Notes: generated from the letters alone by a model not told the origin. A stretch of DNA of 49,117 nt from JBFWPF01 sp050250135 (GCA_050250135.1 JBFWPF010000012.1:1-49117); one strand, 5' to 3'; counted from the stretch's first letter, positions 32,111 to 40,795 are shown. Translations and numbers: made by a program.

Positions 32111-32221
32111 TTAGAGCTGGCTTGCTCCAAGATAGCCTGCAATGGGAACTGCTTGTTTATTGCATAAATCCGCGAAATAGATTTTGCCTATTGGATTAGG
32201 CGTGACTCTTCCTCTCCTTAT

Positions 32222-32378
32222 ACCAATCCCAGGAAATAAATTCACAAAGTCAGCTGAGGATTTTGGCTCTCGATGAAGAGCGGAGACCGACGCTAGCCTT
32301 GTTAGGCTTGCGAGGTCGAGCTCAAAAGCGAGGGCCGAAAGACCAGTTGAATTTGTGAATTTATTTCTTGGGATTGGT
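32222..32378 (-). mobile_element. Palindromic repeat family 2, copy B
   Basis: 157-bp element, reverse complement of copy A with few changes. Ends ACCAATCCCAGGAAATAAA and its complement. It ends 12 bp after the stop of the convergent gene at 32391. Confidence 0.9.
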
Positions 32379-32390
32379 ATTATTTGCTAA

Positions 32391-33305
32391 TTAGCGCTGG
32401 AACCTTTGTAGGACTCGCGGACCCACCTTCCAAAGGGCGATCCCTCCCACTCCTATCGCCGCGGCCAGCACAAGCCACTTCAGGTAGGAGGATTGTGTCT
32501 TGGGAGACTCCTGCTCCCCTTTGCCCTTAGGGGGGGTAACCTTTTTCCTCTTAAATTTCCGCTTACTCGGATCGGGCGTAGGGGGCAGCGGTTTCTGGCG
32601 AAGCGCCTCCGGATCGCTAATGCCTAGCTCTTGGTTGTTCCTCTCTAGGATGTCTTTTTTGGCTTGTTGGCAGTACTTTTGCCCTTCCTCCATTTGGGAA
32701 GCGGGGTATTGGTCCAGCAGCTCCTTCATCCGAGATAGGTGCCCCAGGGCCTTTTCGCTTTCGAAGGAGGGGCGCTCCTCTTGGTAGGGGTGGTCGGTCA
32801 ACCAATGGCGGATGACAGCGTAGAGGAAGAGCTCGGGGTGGTTGCCACCCATCAGCGGGAGCTTCTTGTTTAGGATATCTTGTACAGTGGCCTCTCCACT
32901 TTGTACCTCTGCGAGAGAGGGCCAGACGAGTCGGACTGGCTGCAGGGGCTTAAAGTGCTTGGTATCCATCTCGGCTGAGGGGACCTCGAGCAGGTAAAGC
33001 CCCACCTTGCTCGCGTGAGGCTCCTTGTCAACGTTCAGCTTCACCTCGAGCCATAGGGCAAATTGCCTCTTCCCGATTTGAATGATCGGCTCACGGATAT
33101 TCTCTTTAAAGGCGGCTTGGATTTGGGGGCGATGGGGGTAATCCTTAAGCCGGCTTAGCCCTAGCCAGTGGACCCTCCGCTCGGCATCCGCTTTGCCCCA
33201 CTCCTCCTGAGAGCAGATCCCCTCGAGCCTTGTAGTCCATCCCCACCCTAAGATTTTTTGATCAATCGGATTTGCTGACATATAAAACCAAGTTTTTTCT
33301 GCCAC
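32391..33305 (-). CDS. Hypothetical tail-anchored protein
   Basis: Unrecognised 304-residue protein. Residues 1-195 look like a globular soluble domain. A basic, proline-rich linker follows (about 235-270, PLPPTPDPSKRKFKRKKVTPPKG), then one C-terminal membrane segment (YLKWLVLAAAIGVGGIALW) and a short basic tail. This tail-anchored plan with a disordered basic linker is seen in several unknown chlamydial proteins, but no function follows from it. The stop is 12 bp from a family 2 element. The start ATG follows a weak purine stretch. The gene stands alone between convergent tyrP and yccA, which is on the same strand 36 bp upstream, so co-transcription is possible. Confidence 0.75.
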   Translation of the reverse strand: MAEKTWFYMSANPIDQKILGWGWTTRLEGICSQEEWGKADAERRVHWLGLSRLKDYPHRPQIQAAFKENIREPIIQIGKRQFALWLEVKLNVDKEPHASKVGLYLLEVPSAEMDTKHFKPLQPVRLVWPSLAEVQSGEATVQDILNKKLPLMGGNHPELFLYAVIRHWLTDHPYQEERPSFESEKALGHLSRMKELLDQYPASQMEEGQKYCQQAKKDILERNNQELGISDPEALRQKPLPPTPDPSKRKFKRKKVTPPKGKGEQESPKTQSSYLKWLVLAAAIGVGGIALWKVGPRVLQRFQR

Positions 33306-33341
33306 ATTATAACAGAAAGGGTCTTATTTGTCGCCCTTATG

Positions 33342-34061
33342 CTATCGCCGCCGGGAGGAGGCAAAGATCTGGAGGAGGTACCAGAAGATCATGATGACGT
33401 TGAGGTACATACTCAAGGCCATCATCAAGGAAAGTTTATAGGCGGCAGCGCTGTTGTCAGCCTGGAGCGACAGGGCCCGGATCGCTTGGGCCTGGTAGGC
33501 GGTAAGGCCGACAAAGAGGACAAGGCCGACGTAGCTGATTAGAAGGATCATCCCAGGGAGGGGGGCGAAGAGGGAGATCAGGAAGTAGACGAGGGTGATC
33601 CCCACAAGGCCCATTAGCCCCATCCGGAGTATCCCCCCAAAGCGGGAGAGGTCGGTCCGGGTGAAGAGGCCGTAGAGGACCGAGGAGCCAAAGAGGAGGC
33701 CAGCGGTGAGGAAGGCCACCCAGATGATCTGCCCCCCGTAAGCTGAGGCATAGAGGGGGAGGATCATCCCAAAGAAGAGCCCCTCGAGGACCGCGTACAG
33801 GAGAAAGAGTCCTGTTAGCCCCTTAACGGAGAGGCGGTCTAGGCGGCTGCGGATCCCGATGGCGACGCCGAGGGTGCCGAAGACGGGGAGCCACCAGTAG
33901 GGGAGGAGGGCGGCAAAGAGGCCGGTGTGGATCAGCCCAAAGGTGACTGCAGCGGTGACAAGCAGCCCTACCGTCATCCAGCCGTAAACTCGGTTGGTAA
34001 AGGCGCTGGCATTAGCCCCTGCAATTTTTTCTTGAACGTAGTTGCGGTCCCAGATGCTCAT
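33342..34061 (-). CDS. yccA: Bax-inhibitor-1/YccA family membrane protein
   Basis: 239-residue integral membrane protein of the BI-1/YccA family with seven hydrophobic segments and the family features RVYGWMTVGLLVTAAV near the start, FGMILPLYASAYGG, the YVGLVLFVGLTAYQAQ segment and a C-terminal ALSMYLNVIMIFWYLLQIF. Bacterial YccA modulates the FtsH protease, and some family members are calcium leak channels. I chose the ATG at 34061 (MSIWDRNYVQEK) because AGGGGGG precedes it by six bases and the longer frame adds an atypical tail. It follows the glmM-glmS-tyrP block, the same neighbourhood as its counterpart in Chlamydia. Confidence 0.92.
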   Translation of the reverse strand: MSIWDRNYVQEKIAGANASAFTNRVYGWMTVGLLVTAAVTFGLIHTGLFAALLPYWWLPVFGTLGVAIGIRSRLDRLSVKGLTGLFLLYAVLEGLFFGMILPLYASAYGGQIIWVAFLTAGLLFGSSVLYGLFTRTDLSRFGGILRMGLMGLVGITLVYFLISLFAPLPGMILLISYVGLVLFVGLTAYQAQAIRALSLQADNSAAAYKLSLMMALSMYLNVIMIFWYLLQIFASSRRR

Positions 34062-34123
34062 AGGGTCCCCCCTGTTAGTCGCTTGAACCAAATATAGCCC
34101 ATTTTGCCGATTTGTGCCAGCAC

Positions 34124-35176
34124 TCACTCCGTTTTGGGGGCCGGGTATTCGCCATGGCCGATAAAGGAGCGGCGCCTCTGAGGCTTGGGTGCAGGGACGC
34201 TTGACTGAGGGGGCGGAATCGGATGGGTAACGATCATAAAGGGGGGATGCTCCCCCTTTCCGGGGAGGAGGAGGAGCCCACGTTGAATGAAGGGGGAGGG
34301 GCGGATAAACGGAGCGGAGGTGGAGAGGAGCTCGATAGCCATGATCACAAGACTCCGCAGCTCTTCGAGCCGCTTTTTAGCAGGATACTCCTCTATCGAG
34401 GTGCTGCCTAATTCGGCGGCCCACGACTTTTCGACCCACCCAACATGCAGGGTACCGGGTGTGCCCGTTAGAAGAGGCACGTTTTGTAGCAGCTCGAGCC
34501 CTTGGCCGATCTTCTCTAGATTATTGATCTCTAAAAGCTCGATGACCACCTGTTTTTTTTCCCCTAGCGACTCAAACGCAGGGGACTTGGGCCCGATTAG
34601 GGAGGAGATAAGCCCCTTCACTCCCTCAGTCACTTCACTCGAGTCGGGCTTCAAAAGGGCAAGCGAGCGGAGGCATCTATCGCTGGCTAACGAGAAGCTA
34701 GAGGCCATCCGTTGCTGATCCTCTTGGCTCCAGTAGGGGTTATTTTTTAGCTCCTCAATAGGGACCTCACGCCAGGGAAAATGGGTCCATGTGCCTTGGG
34801 AGACCCTCCCCAGCCACAGCTCAACCGCTCGGTTACAAACCTCGAGGGTGGGATAAAAGCCGCAGCTACCAAAGTTCTCGAGCATTCCCCCCATTACCAA
34901 ATGGATGAAGAGATGCCCCTTCTCCATAAGAGTGATCGTCCATCCGTGAAGGGGTAACCCAAACTCCACAGAGATGGGGCTCTTCACCTCGGTGGCAGCC
35001 GCATATTCTAGCAGATTATGGAGGTCACTCTGGGTAATCAGCGGCGGGTGCCTTTTTAACACCTGGGAGATCTTCTCAACCTGTACCCACAGATCCTTTT
35101 TGAGCGATTCCTCGCTGGCTGTTCTGATAATGGGGGATTTTCTAGAGGGGGAGTCGGTTCTGGGTATTTCGCTCAT
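34124..35176 (-). CDS. Hypothetical protein
   Basis: Unrecognised 350-residue soluble protein, starting MSEIPRTDSPSRKSP at an ATG preceded by AGGAG (the open frame continues 13 codons further up without support). The first 30 residues and the last 40 (PIPPPQSSVPAPKPQRRRS) are disordered and Pro/Ser/Arg-rich; the middle is globular with mixed helices. A disordered basic N-terminus of this type is compatible with a type III secretion signal, but this cannot be shown by eye. It lies 62 bp upstream of yccA on the same strand. Confidence 0.73.
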   Translation of the reverse strand: MSEIPRTDSPSRKSPIIRTASEESLKKDLWVQVEKISQVLKRHPPLITQSDLHNLLEYAAATEVKSPISVEFGLPLHGWTITLMEKGHLFIHLVMGGMLENFGSCGFYPTLEVCNRAVELWLGRVSQGTWTHFPWREVPIEELKNNPYWSQEDQQRMASSFSLASDRCLRSLALLKPDSSEVTEGVKGLISSLIGPKSPAFESLGEKKQVVIELLEINNLEKIGQGLELLQNVPLLTGTPGTLHVGWVEKSWAAELGSTSIEEYPAKKRLEELRSLVIMAIELLSTSAPFIRPSPFIQRGLLLLPGKGEHPPFMIVTHPIPPPQSSVPAPKPQRRRSFIGHGEYPAPKTE

Positions 35177-35374
35177 CGCTACTCCTGTGTTCGGTGCCAC
35201 CCCCCATGGAATCAAAGCGATGTTGATATTGTCAAGCCTGCGTAAAGATTTCTCGCAAAATCCCTAGGTTTTCGTACGGCTTTTTAGCGCTCAATTGGAT
35301 AAATTCACACAGGCTTGCTTGTTAACCTTATATATGTTATCGTGCAGATTAGAGTGATTGTGGGGCCATGAAAA

Positions 35375-36316
35375 ATGGAAGGTATTGACGCTGTGGAGGG
35401 TTATGTTTATGAAGTCCTTGATGTCCAGTTGAAGCTCTCCTCCTGGGCGGGGGCCCAGCGGCTCCCTTTCTACCTGTTGAATACCTATGATTTTTACGAG
35501 ATGGTTCTGCTAGGCGTACCCTGTGTGGTGATGGCAGCTAAAGAGGGGGTAGCGCTGACACCGCTCCAGGTTAAGCGGCATCAGGAGGAGCTAGGGCGCA
35601 ATAGAGACGGGATGTGCATTTACGTCGAAAAGGCGATGCCCGCCTATAACCGGAAAAGGCTCATTCAGCAGCATGTCCCTTTCATTGTACCAGGAAATCA
35701 GCTCTATCTACCTGGTTTAGGGATCGATCTGCGGGAGCGCTTTGTCCAGACGAAACCGCTACGGGAGAAGGTCCGTCCTGCTACTCAAGTAGTAATTCTC
35801 TATGCCTTGCTGAATGGGAAGAGGTCGCTATCTCTTTCTGATTTGGCTAAGGCGCTGCCCTATTCCCGGATGACCTTGACTCGTGCATTTGATGAGCTAG
35901 AGACAGCGGGTATCGGAAGGATCGAGCGGCAGGGAAGAGAGCGGCTCTGGCGCTTTAGGGATGGTCGACGTGCGCTTTGGGAGCAAGGCAAGCCGTTATT
36001 GCGCAGTCCGGTGAAACAGCGGATCTATCTCAAGCAGGCCACTGCTGCAATGGAAGCAGGTTTGACAGCACTTTCCCAACGGTCTGCCTTAAATGGCCCC
36101 TCCATTCCTATTAAGGCTGCCAGCTCTACAGAGGCCAGCTCCGTGCCCTATAAGGACGAAGCGGTGGTGGAATTGGAGATTTGGCGATATCCTCCTGAGG
36201 TTTTGGCGGTGGAGGGAAGGATCGATCCGTTCTCCCTCTATTTGAGCTTGGAAGGAAGTGGGGACGAAAGGGTGGAGATGGCCTTAGAGCAGATGATGGA
36301 GGAGATAGCATGGTAG
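35375..36316 (+). CDS. AbiEi-like antitoxin / winged-helix regulator
   Basis: 313-residue protein with a winged-helix domain in the middle (about residues 140-195: VILYALLNGKRSLSLSDLA then ALPYSRMTLTRAFDELETAG and a basic wing RQGRERLWRFRDG). It directly precedes and overlaps by 7 bp a nucleotidyltransferase-type toxin gene, the arrangement of type IV (AbiE-like) toxin-antitoxin systems, where the first protein binds the operator and represses the pair. The N-terminal 130 residues contain a restriction-endonuclease-like or regulatory region I cannot name. A promoter region lies just upstream (TTGCTT at about 35311, TATCGT 17 bp later). The ATG at 35375 is taken because the nearby ATG at 35366 is out of frame and stops at once. 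Pairing is clear, the mechanism inferred. Confidence 0.75.
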   Translation: MEGIDAVEGYVYEVLDVQLKLSSWAGAQRLPFYLLNTYDFYEMVLLGVPCVVMAAKEGVALTPLQVKRHQEELGRNRDGMCIYVEKAMPAYNRKRLIQQHVPFIVPGNQLYLPGLGIDLRERFVQTKPLREKVRPATQVVILYALLNGKRSLSLSDLAKALPYSRMTLTRAFDELETAGIGRIERQGRERLWRFRDGRRALWEQGKPLLRSPVKQRIYLKQATAAMEAGLTALSQRSALNGPSIPIKAASSTEASSVPYKDEAVVELEIWRYPPEVLAVEGRIDPFSLYLSLEGSGDERVEMALEQMMEEIAW

Positions 36317-37089
36317 TTGGGCTTGGAACGTTTTCGACCCACTTTGCCGGATATAACGAACATTATGTGCTAATAGGGGGTACCGCATGCAGCCTCGTGA
36401 TGGTTGATCGGGGGTTGGACTTTCGCGCCACTCACGATCTCGACATGGTTTTGTGTTTAGAGGCGCTTAGTGCCGACTTTGGTAAGGCTTTTTGGGGATT
36501 TATAGAGGCAGGGGGTTATGAAAACCGGCAACGGAGTTCAGGTGCCGAGGTTTTTTATCGGTTCATGGCACCTGTCCAACCCGACTACCCCCAAATGATA
36601 GAGCTGTTCTCTCGGGTGCCGGACAGTTTGCAGCTATCCGGCAAGACTCATCTTACGCCGATACCGGTAGGGGAAGAGGTTGCCAGCCTGTCGGCTATCC
36701 TGCTTGATGACCACTACTATGCCTTTCTCAAGGAGGGCAAAACCATCATCAACGGCGTGCCTGTAGTCGACGCCTCTCACCTTATTCCTCTTAAGTCCCG
36801 CGCTTGGATCGACCTTATGGCGCGAAAAGCAGCGGGAGAGCCGATTGATAGCCGAGATATTCGCAAGCACAAGAACGATATCTTACGCCTCTATCAACTC
36901 CTCTCTCCAGCGAGTCGGATCGACCTTCCCTCTGCATTACGTCAGGACATGATCCTCTTTCTCGATAGACTTGAGGAGGGGGGTGTCGATCTGAATAGTC
37001 TGGGGCTAAAGCAACTTCGCCTTAGGGATGTCCTCCATCACTTCCGGCAGATCTATCAGCTCGACACCAGCCTAGCGGTACGCCCTTAA
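36310..37089 (+). CDS. AbiEii/AbiGii-like nucleotidyltransferase toxin
   Basis: 259-residue protein of the DUF1814/AbiEii type. The nucleotidyltransferase signature is visible at the N-terminus as IGGTACSLVMVDRGLDFRATHDLDMVL: the GG pair, a 16-residue gap and the metal-binding D-x-D (D-L-D) preceded by T-H. Further on, the conserved lysine helix PLKSRAWIDLMARKAAGE resembles the family's K-x-x-A-W-x-D-L pattern. Members transfer nucleotides to tRNA or other RNA and stop growth. It overlaps the antitoxin-like gene. The last codons (VRP and stop TAA) are read from the arm of a palindromic element inserted at the gene end; without it the gene would end ...SLALG. That change is small and may leave activity intact. 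Confidence 0.78.
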   Translation: MVVGLGTFSTHFAGYNEHYVLIGGTACSLVMVDRGLDFRATHDLDMVLCLEALSADFGKAFWGFIEAGGYENRQRSSGAEVFYRFMAPVQPDYPQMIELFSRVPDSLQLSGKTHLTPIPVGEEVASLSAILLDDHYYAFLKEGKTIINGVPVVDASHLIPLKSRAWIDLMARKAAGEPIDSRDIRKHKNDILRLYQLLSPASRIDLPSALRQDMILFLDRLEEGGVDLNSLGLKQLRLRDVLHHFRQIYQLDTSLAVRP

Positions 37090-37238
37090 AAAGTTCTGGC
37101 GTCATCCTCTTGCTGCATCGGCCATCTTGTTGATCTCGCTCCTTGCCCATAGCGCTTTGGCTATGGGCTTCATTGTGATCCCAACAACCTGGCTCAATTC
37201 GCTAAGAGGCCGCCTGCCATAAATTTCTAAGGGCGTAC
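37078..37238 (+). mobile_element. 161-bp palindromic element at the toxin 3' end
   Basis: Ends GTACGCCCTTA and TAAGGGCGTAC, flanked by the perfect 8-bp duplication GCCTAGCG (37070-37077 and 37239-37246). Interior hairpin CCCATAGC...GCTATGGG (37146-37168), similar to the element before lpxB. It provides the stop codon of the toxin gene and fills the gap to dnaK. Confidence 0.92.
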
Positions 37239-37264
37239 GCCTAGCGCTAGGCTAGAATGCTCCC

Positions 37265-39157
37265 CTACTTGTTGTGCTCCTCGTCGATGATCTCGGCCTC
37301 TTCGATGTTCTCCTCGGGCCTTCCCTCCTGCTGAGGCTGGGCGCCGGAGGAGGCCTTCTGCATCGCCTCACCGATCTTCTGCATGTGAGTTGAGAGCTCA
37401 TCGGTGGCCTTTTTGATCCGGTCGAGATTGTCCCCCTTAAGGGCCTCCTTGACCGCATCGATCTTGCCCTGGACATCGGTCACGATGTCGGCAGGGAGCT
37501 TGGCCTTGTACTCATCGAGCGATTTCTGGGCGCTAAAGGCGAGGCTATCGGCCTGGTTGCGGGTCTCAACAGCCGCTTTCCGCTTGGCATCCTCCTCCTT
37601 GTGGGATTCGGCGTCGGCGACCATCCGCTTGATATCCTCCTCCTTAAGTCCTGAGGAGGCCTCGATCCGGATCTTCTGCTCCTTCCCGCTCGCTTTGTCC
37701 TTAGCCGAGACATGGAGTATGCCATCTGCATCGATGTCGAAGGCGACCTCGATTTGGGGGGTGCCACGAGGAGAAGGGGGGATGTCGGTTAGGTCAAACC
37801 GGCCGATCTCCTTGTTGTCGTCGGCCATCTTCCGCTCCCCTTGAAGGACCCGGATGGTGACCGCCGGCTGGTTGTCAGCGGCGGTGGAGAAGATCTGCTT
37901 CTTTTGCGTTGGGATGGTGGTGTTCCGTTCCACTAGCGGAGTCATCACACCGCCCAGGGTCTCGATCCCGAGGGTTAGGGGGATCACGTCGAGGAGGAGG
38001 ACATCCTTGACGTCGCCCGCAAGGACCCCGCCCTGGATGGCGGCTCCAACGGCGACCACTTCGTCGGGGTTAACCCCTTTGTGGGGCTCCCGTGCAAAAA
38101 TTTCCTTAACGATGTTCTGGACAGCGGGCATCCGGGTCATCCCGCCTACCAGGATCACCTCATCGATCTGCTCCCTATTGAGGCCGGCATCTTTGAGCGC
38201 CTTGAGGCAGGGCTCCCGGGTCCGGTCAATCAGGTCGGAGCACAGACTCTCGAGCTTGGAGCGGGAGAGGGTGAGGGCGAGGTGCTTGGGTCCCGAGGCA
38301 TCCATCGTGATAAAGGGTTGATTGATCTCCGTTGAGGCGGTGCCGGAGAGCTCGATCTTGGCCTTCTCAGCGGCATCGCGCAGGCGCTGGAGCGCCATCT
38401 TGTCCTTGGAGAGGTCGATCCCATTCTCCTTCTTGAACTCGTCCAGCATCCAGTGGACGATCCGGTTGTCAAAGTCGTCGCCGCCGAGGTGGGTATCCCC
38501 GTTGGTCGAGAGGACCTCGAAGACCCCGTCCCCGATTTCGAGTATCGAGATATCAAAGGTCCCTCCACCGAGGTCGAAGACGGCGATCTTTTTTTCGCCC
38601 TCTTTGTCGAGGCCGTAGGCGAGGGAGGCAGCAGTGGGCTCGGGGATGATCCGCTTAACGTTGAGGCCTGCGATCCGCCCAGCATCTTTGGTCGACTGCC
38701 TTTGCGAGTCGTTAAAGTAGGCGGGCACGGTGATGATCGCATCGGTCACCTCTTCGCCGAGGTAGGCCTCTGCGGTCTGCTTCATCTTGATCAGGACCTG
38801 CGCGCCGATCTCCTCAGGGGTGTACAGTTTGCCATCAACCTCAAAGACCGCGTCCCCATTGTCGTTACGGGTCACCTTGTAGGGGACGGTGGCGATTTCG
38901 GAGGCGACCTCGTCGAACTTGCGGCCGATGAACCGCTTGGTCGAGAAGAGGGTCCGCTCGGGGTTGGTGATCGCCTGCCGCTTGGCGGGGACCCCCATCA
39001 GCCGCTCATCTCCTTTAAACGCGACAAACGAGGGGGTCGTACGCCCCCCTTCGGCCGAGGCGATCACTTTTGCCTGGCCTCCCTCCATCACCGCCACGCA
39101 CGAGTTGGTGGTGCCGAGGTCAATTCCGATGATTTTATTGCTTTTCTTCTTGCTCAT
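37265..39157 (-). CDS. dnaK: Chaperone protein DnaK (Hsp70)
   Basis: 630-residue ATP-dependent chaperone. The N-terminal ATPase domain begins KIIGIDLGTTNSCVAV and contains ITVPAYFNDSQRQSTKDAG, EPTAASLAYG, VFDLGGGTFDISIL and VILVGGMTRMPAVQ. The substrate domain includes LLLDVIPLTLGIETLGG and VERNTTIPTQK. The C-terminal lid ends in EEAEIIDEEHNK. The ATG at 39157 follows AAGGAGAG located inside the end of grpE, 23 bp of which overlap this gene; the seven extra codons upstream lack support. Last gene of the hrcA-grpE-dnaK heat-shock operon, the usual chlamydial order, with HrcA as repressor. Confidence 0.98.
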   Translation of the reverse strand: MSKKKSNKIIGIDLGTTNSCVAVMEGGQAKVIASAEGGRTTPSFVAFKGDERLMGVPAKRQAITNPERTLFSTKRFIGRKFDEVASEIATVPYKVTRNDNGDAVFEVDGKLYTPEEIGAQVLIKMKQTAEAYLGEEVTDAIITVPAYFNDSQRQSTKDAGRIAGLNVKRIIPEPTAASLAYGLDKEGEKKIAVFDLGGGTFDISILEIGDGVFEVLSTNGDTHLGGDDFDNRIVHWMLDEFKKENGIDLSKDKMALQRLRDAAEKAKIELSGTASTEINQPFITMDASGPKHLALTLSRSKLESLCSDLIDRTREPCLKALKDAGLNREQIDEVILVGGMTRMPAVQNIVKEIFAREPHKGVNPDEVVAVGAAIQGGVLAGDVKDVLLLDVIPLTLGIETLGGVMTPLVERNTTIPTQKKQIFSTAADNQPAVTIRVLQGERKMADDNKEIGRFDLTDIPPSPRGTPQIEVAFDIDADGILHVSAKDKASGKEQKIRIEASSGLKEEDIKRMVADAESHKEEDAKRKAAVETRNQADSLAFSAQKSLDEYKAKLPADIVTDVQGKIDAVKEALKGDNLDRIKKATDELSTHMQKIGEAMQKASSGAQPQQEGRPEENIEEAEIIDEEHNK

Positions 39158-39689
39158 GGCGCTCTCCTTGTTCTTCACTCTTTGTGGGGGCTTTGGCGAC
39201 CTTGACTTGGGCGGGTCTCAGTGTCCGCTCACCCATCCGGTAGCCCTTCACCAGCTCCTCTAAAATTGTCCCCTCGGGATGCTCTTCGGTCTCAACCATC
39301 TCGATCGCCTCGTGGTGGTGGGGGTCGAAGTGTTTCCCCTCCGAGGCAAACGGGGTGATCCCGTGGCTCTCCAAAACCTGCCGAAACTGCCCCACAATCA
39401 TCTGGAAGCCGTGGGCCCAGTTGGCCACTTCGGGAGACCCCTTCTCCGCATAGGCCAGGGCATTCTCCAGTTGATCGAGAGGGCGCAAAAAGTCGCGCAG
39501 CATCTCAGCAATCGCGTGCTGGGTCCGCTCTCCCTGCTCCCGCCCCATCCGCTTGCGGCTATTCTCAGCCTCGGCGATCGCCCGGAAGTACTTGTCCTTG
39601 TACTCGGCCGCCTCCTTTCGCAGGCTCTCTAGCTCCAGCTCGGAGATGCTCTTTGGCCCCTCTTCGTTAGTCTCTTGTTCGTTGCTCAA
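39135..39689 (-). CDS. grpE: GrpE nucleotide exchange factor
   Basis: Exchanges ADP for ATP on DnaK. The 184-residue product has the long N-terminal helix (ELELESLRKEAAEYKDKYFRA then AEAENSRKRMGRE) and the C-terminal beta wing with VLESHGITPFASEGKHFDPHHHEAI and EELVKGYRMGERTLRPAQVKVAK, the family signature. It overlaps hrcA by 23 bp and dnaK by 23 bp, so the operon is tightly coupled. Confidence 0.97.
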   Translation of the reverse strand: MSNEQETNEEGPKSISELELESLRKEAAEYKDKYFRAIAEAENSRKRMGREQGERTQHAIAEMLRDFLRPLDQLENALAYAEKGSPEVANWAHGFQMIVGQFRQVLESHGITPFASEGKHFDPHHHEAIEMVETEEHPEGTILEELVKGYRMGERTLRPAQVKVAKAPTKSEEQGERHEQEEKQ

Positions 39690-40788
39690 TGAGTAACCTC
39701 TCTTTCTCTTCTAGGTAGAGCCCTTTAGCCTCGGGCTGGCGGTAGTGGATCTTAAACCGGTAGAGGCTCTTTGCCAGCGACTGGCCCATCCTCTCGTTAA
39801 ATTGCGCCAGCAGCCCAAAGAGCCGCTTGTAGTCCATCCGCATCGGCCCTAGCACACCAATGGCGCCAACCACTACCCCCTGAATGGAGTAGGGGAGGGC
39901 GACTACTGCGCAATGGGAGGCGCCTGGCACAAAGGCCTTCATCTCCTCGCCGATCCAGACCCCCCGCTCGCGCCGCTTCACCACCTCTCCGAGCACCGCC
40001 CGCATCCGCCCCTCGCTCTCAAATAGAGCTAGGCCATTCGCCAACGCTGTCGCATGGTGGAACTCGGGGTGATTCAGTAGCTGCGAGAAGCCGCACCGGA
40101 TCACCTCTTGCGCTGTAAAGGAGGAGTAGCGGGTGATGTAGCGGACCATCAGCTCGTTGTAGAGCCCCTGGCCCAGCTTCCGCTCCTCTTCTGATAGCCC
40201 TTGGGGCTCCTCTCCCCCAAGGCGCCAGGTGAAGTAGTCCTCGAGCCGGCCCGCCGTAGCCACCGAGACCTTGTGGGGGACCTGGATCGTCTCGGTCAGG
40301 ATCGAGCCAAAGTCGGTAACGAGCACGCAGAGGACCCGGCTCACATCGAGGGGCATCAATTTGATCTCCAGCACAAAGTCGTGGTCGAAGCGGGGGGTCG
40401 TCATAAAGACCGCGTAGCCGGTCATCTGCGAGAGCAATTCAGCGGCTCCCTCCAAATAGACCGCCACCTCCTTGCTCTCCCTATCTAACGCCGCAAGGGC
40501 CCTCTCATCCTCTTTGGAGCAGCCGGCTCCCGCTACCATTTCGGCGTAGAGGCGGAAGGCCTTTTGGGTCGGCACCCGCCCTCCCGAGGTGTGGTGCTGG
40601 GCTAGCAGCCCCTCCTCCTCCAAACTGGCAAAGTAATTTCTTATGGTGGCCGAGCTGATGGTGGGGAAGAGGCGCTCTTTGAGGGTGTTGGAGCCGACTG
40701 GCTTACCCTCTTCCAAGTAGAGCTCAATCAGCCCCTTAAGGACTTTGAGCTCCCGGTCCCCTTTTTTTCCACGCTTTGCTGGTATCAT
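39667..40788 (-). CDS. hrcA: Heat-inducible transcription repressor HrcA
   Basis: Repressor of the heat-shock operon that binds CIRCE. The 373-residue product has the N-terminal winged helix (ELKVLKGLIELYLEEGKPVGS and SSATIRNYFASLEEEGLL, then HTSGGRVPTQKAFRLY) and the GAF-like middle and C-terminal region (GVWIGEE, VVGAIGVLGPMRMDYKRLFGLL). I use the ATG at 40788 (MIPAKRGKKG) instead of 40797, because the latter falls inside the predicted -10 box. GrpE and dnaK follow with overlaps. A half-conserved CIRCE lies upstream, so autorepression is likely but may be weaker than in relatives. Confidence 0.94.
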   Translation of the reverse strand: MIPAKRGKKGDRELKVLKGLIELYLEEGKPVGSNTLKERLFPTISSATIRNYFASLEEEGLLAQHHTSGGRVPTQKAFRLYAEMVAGAGCSKEDERALAALDRESKEVAVYLEGAAELLSQMTGYAVFMTTPRFDHDFVLEIKLMPLDVSRVLCVLVTDFGSILTETIQVPHKVSVATAGRLEDYFTWRLGGEEPQGLSEEERKLGQGLYNELMVRYITRYSSFTAQEVIRCGFSQLLNHPEFHHATALANGLALFESEGRMRAVLGEVVKRRERGVWIGEEMKAFVPGASHCAVVALPYSIQGVVVGAIGVLGPMRMDYKRLFGLLAQFNERMGQSLAKSLYRFKIHYRQPEAKGLYLEEKERLLIEQRTRD

Positions 40789-40795
40789 GCCTCCC

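Larger units (their letters stand above)
31881..32390. other. Gene-free gap with two palindromic elements
   Basis: Between the stops of tyrP and the convergent 304-residue gene there is no credible gene. The gap holds copy C of repeat family 1 and copy B of repeat family 2. An open frame (31912-32199) exists only because family 1 is open in one frame. Confidence 0.75.

Noticed and set aside
31912..32199. Open frame of 95 codons containing MQEGVENPSIGN... and the family 1 peptide
   Set aside because: More than half is the open frame carried by the repeat itself; the flanking parts are short, there is no ribosome-binding site, and it ends in non-coding sequence.
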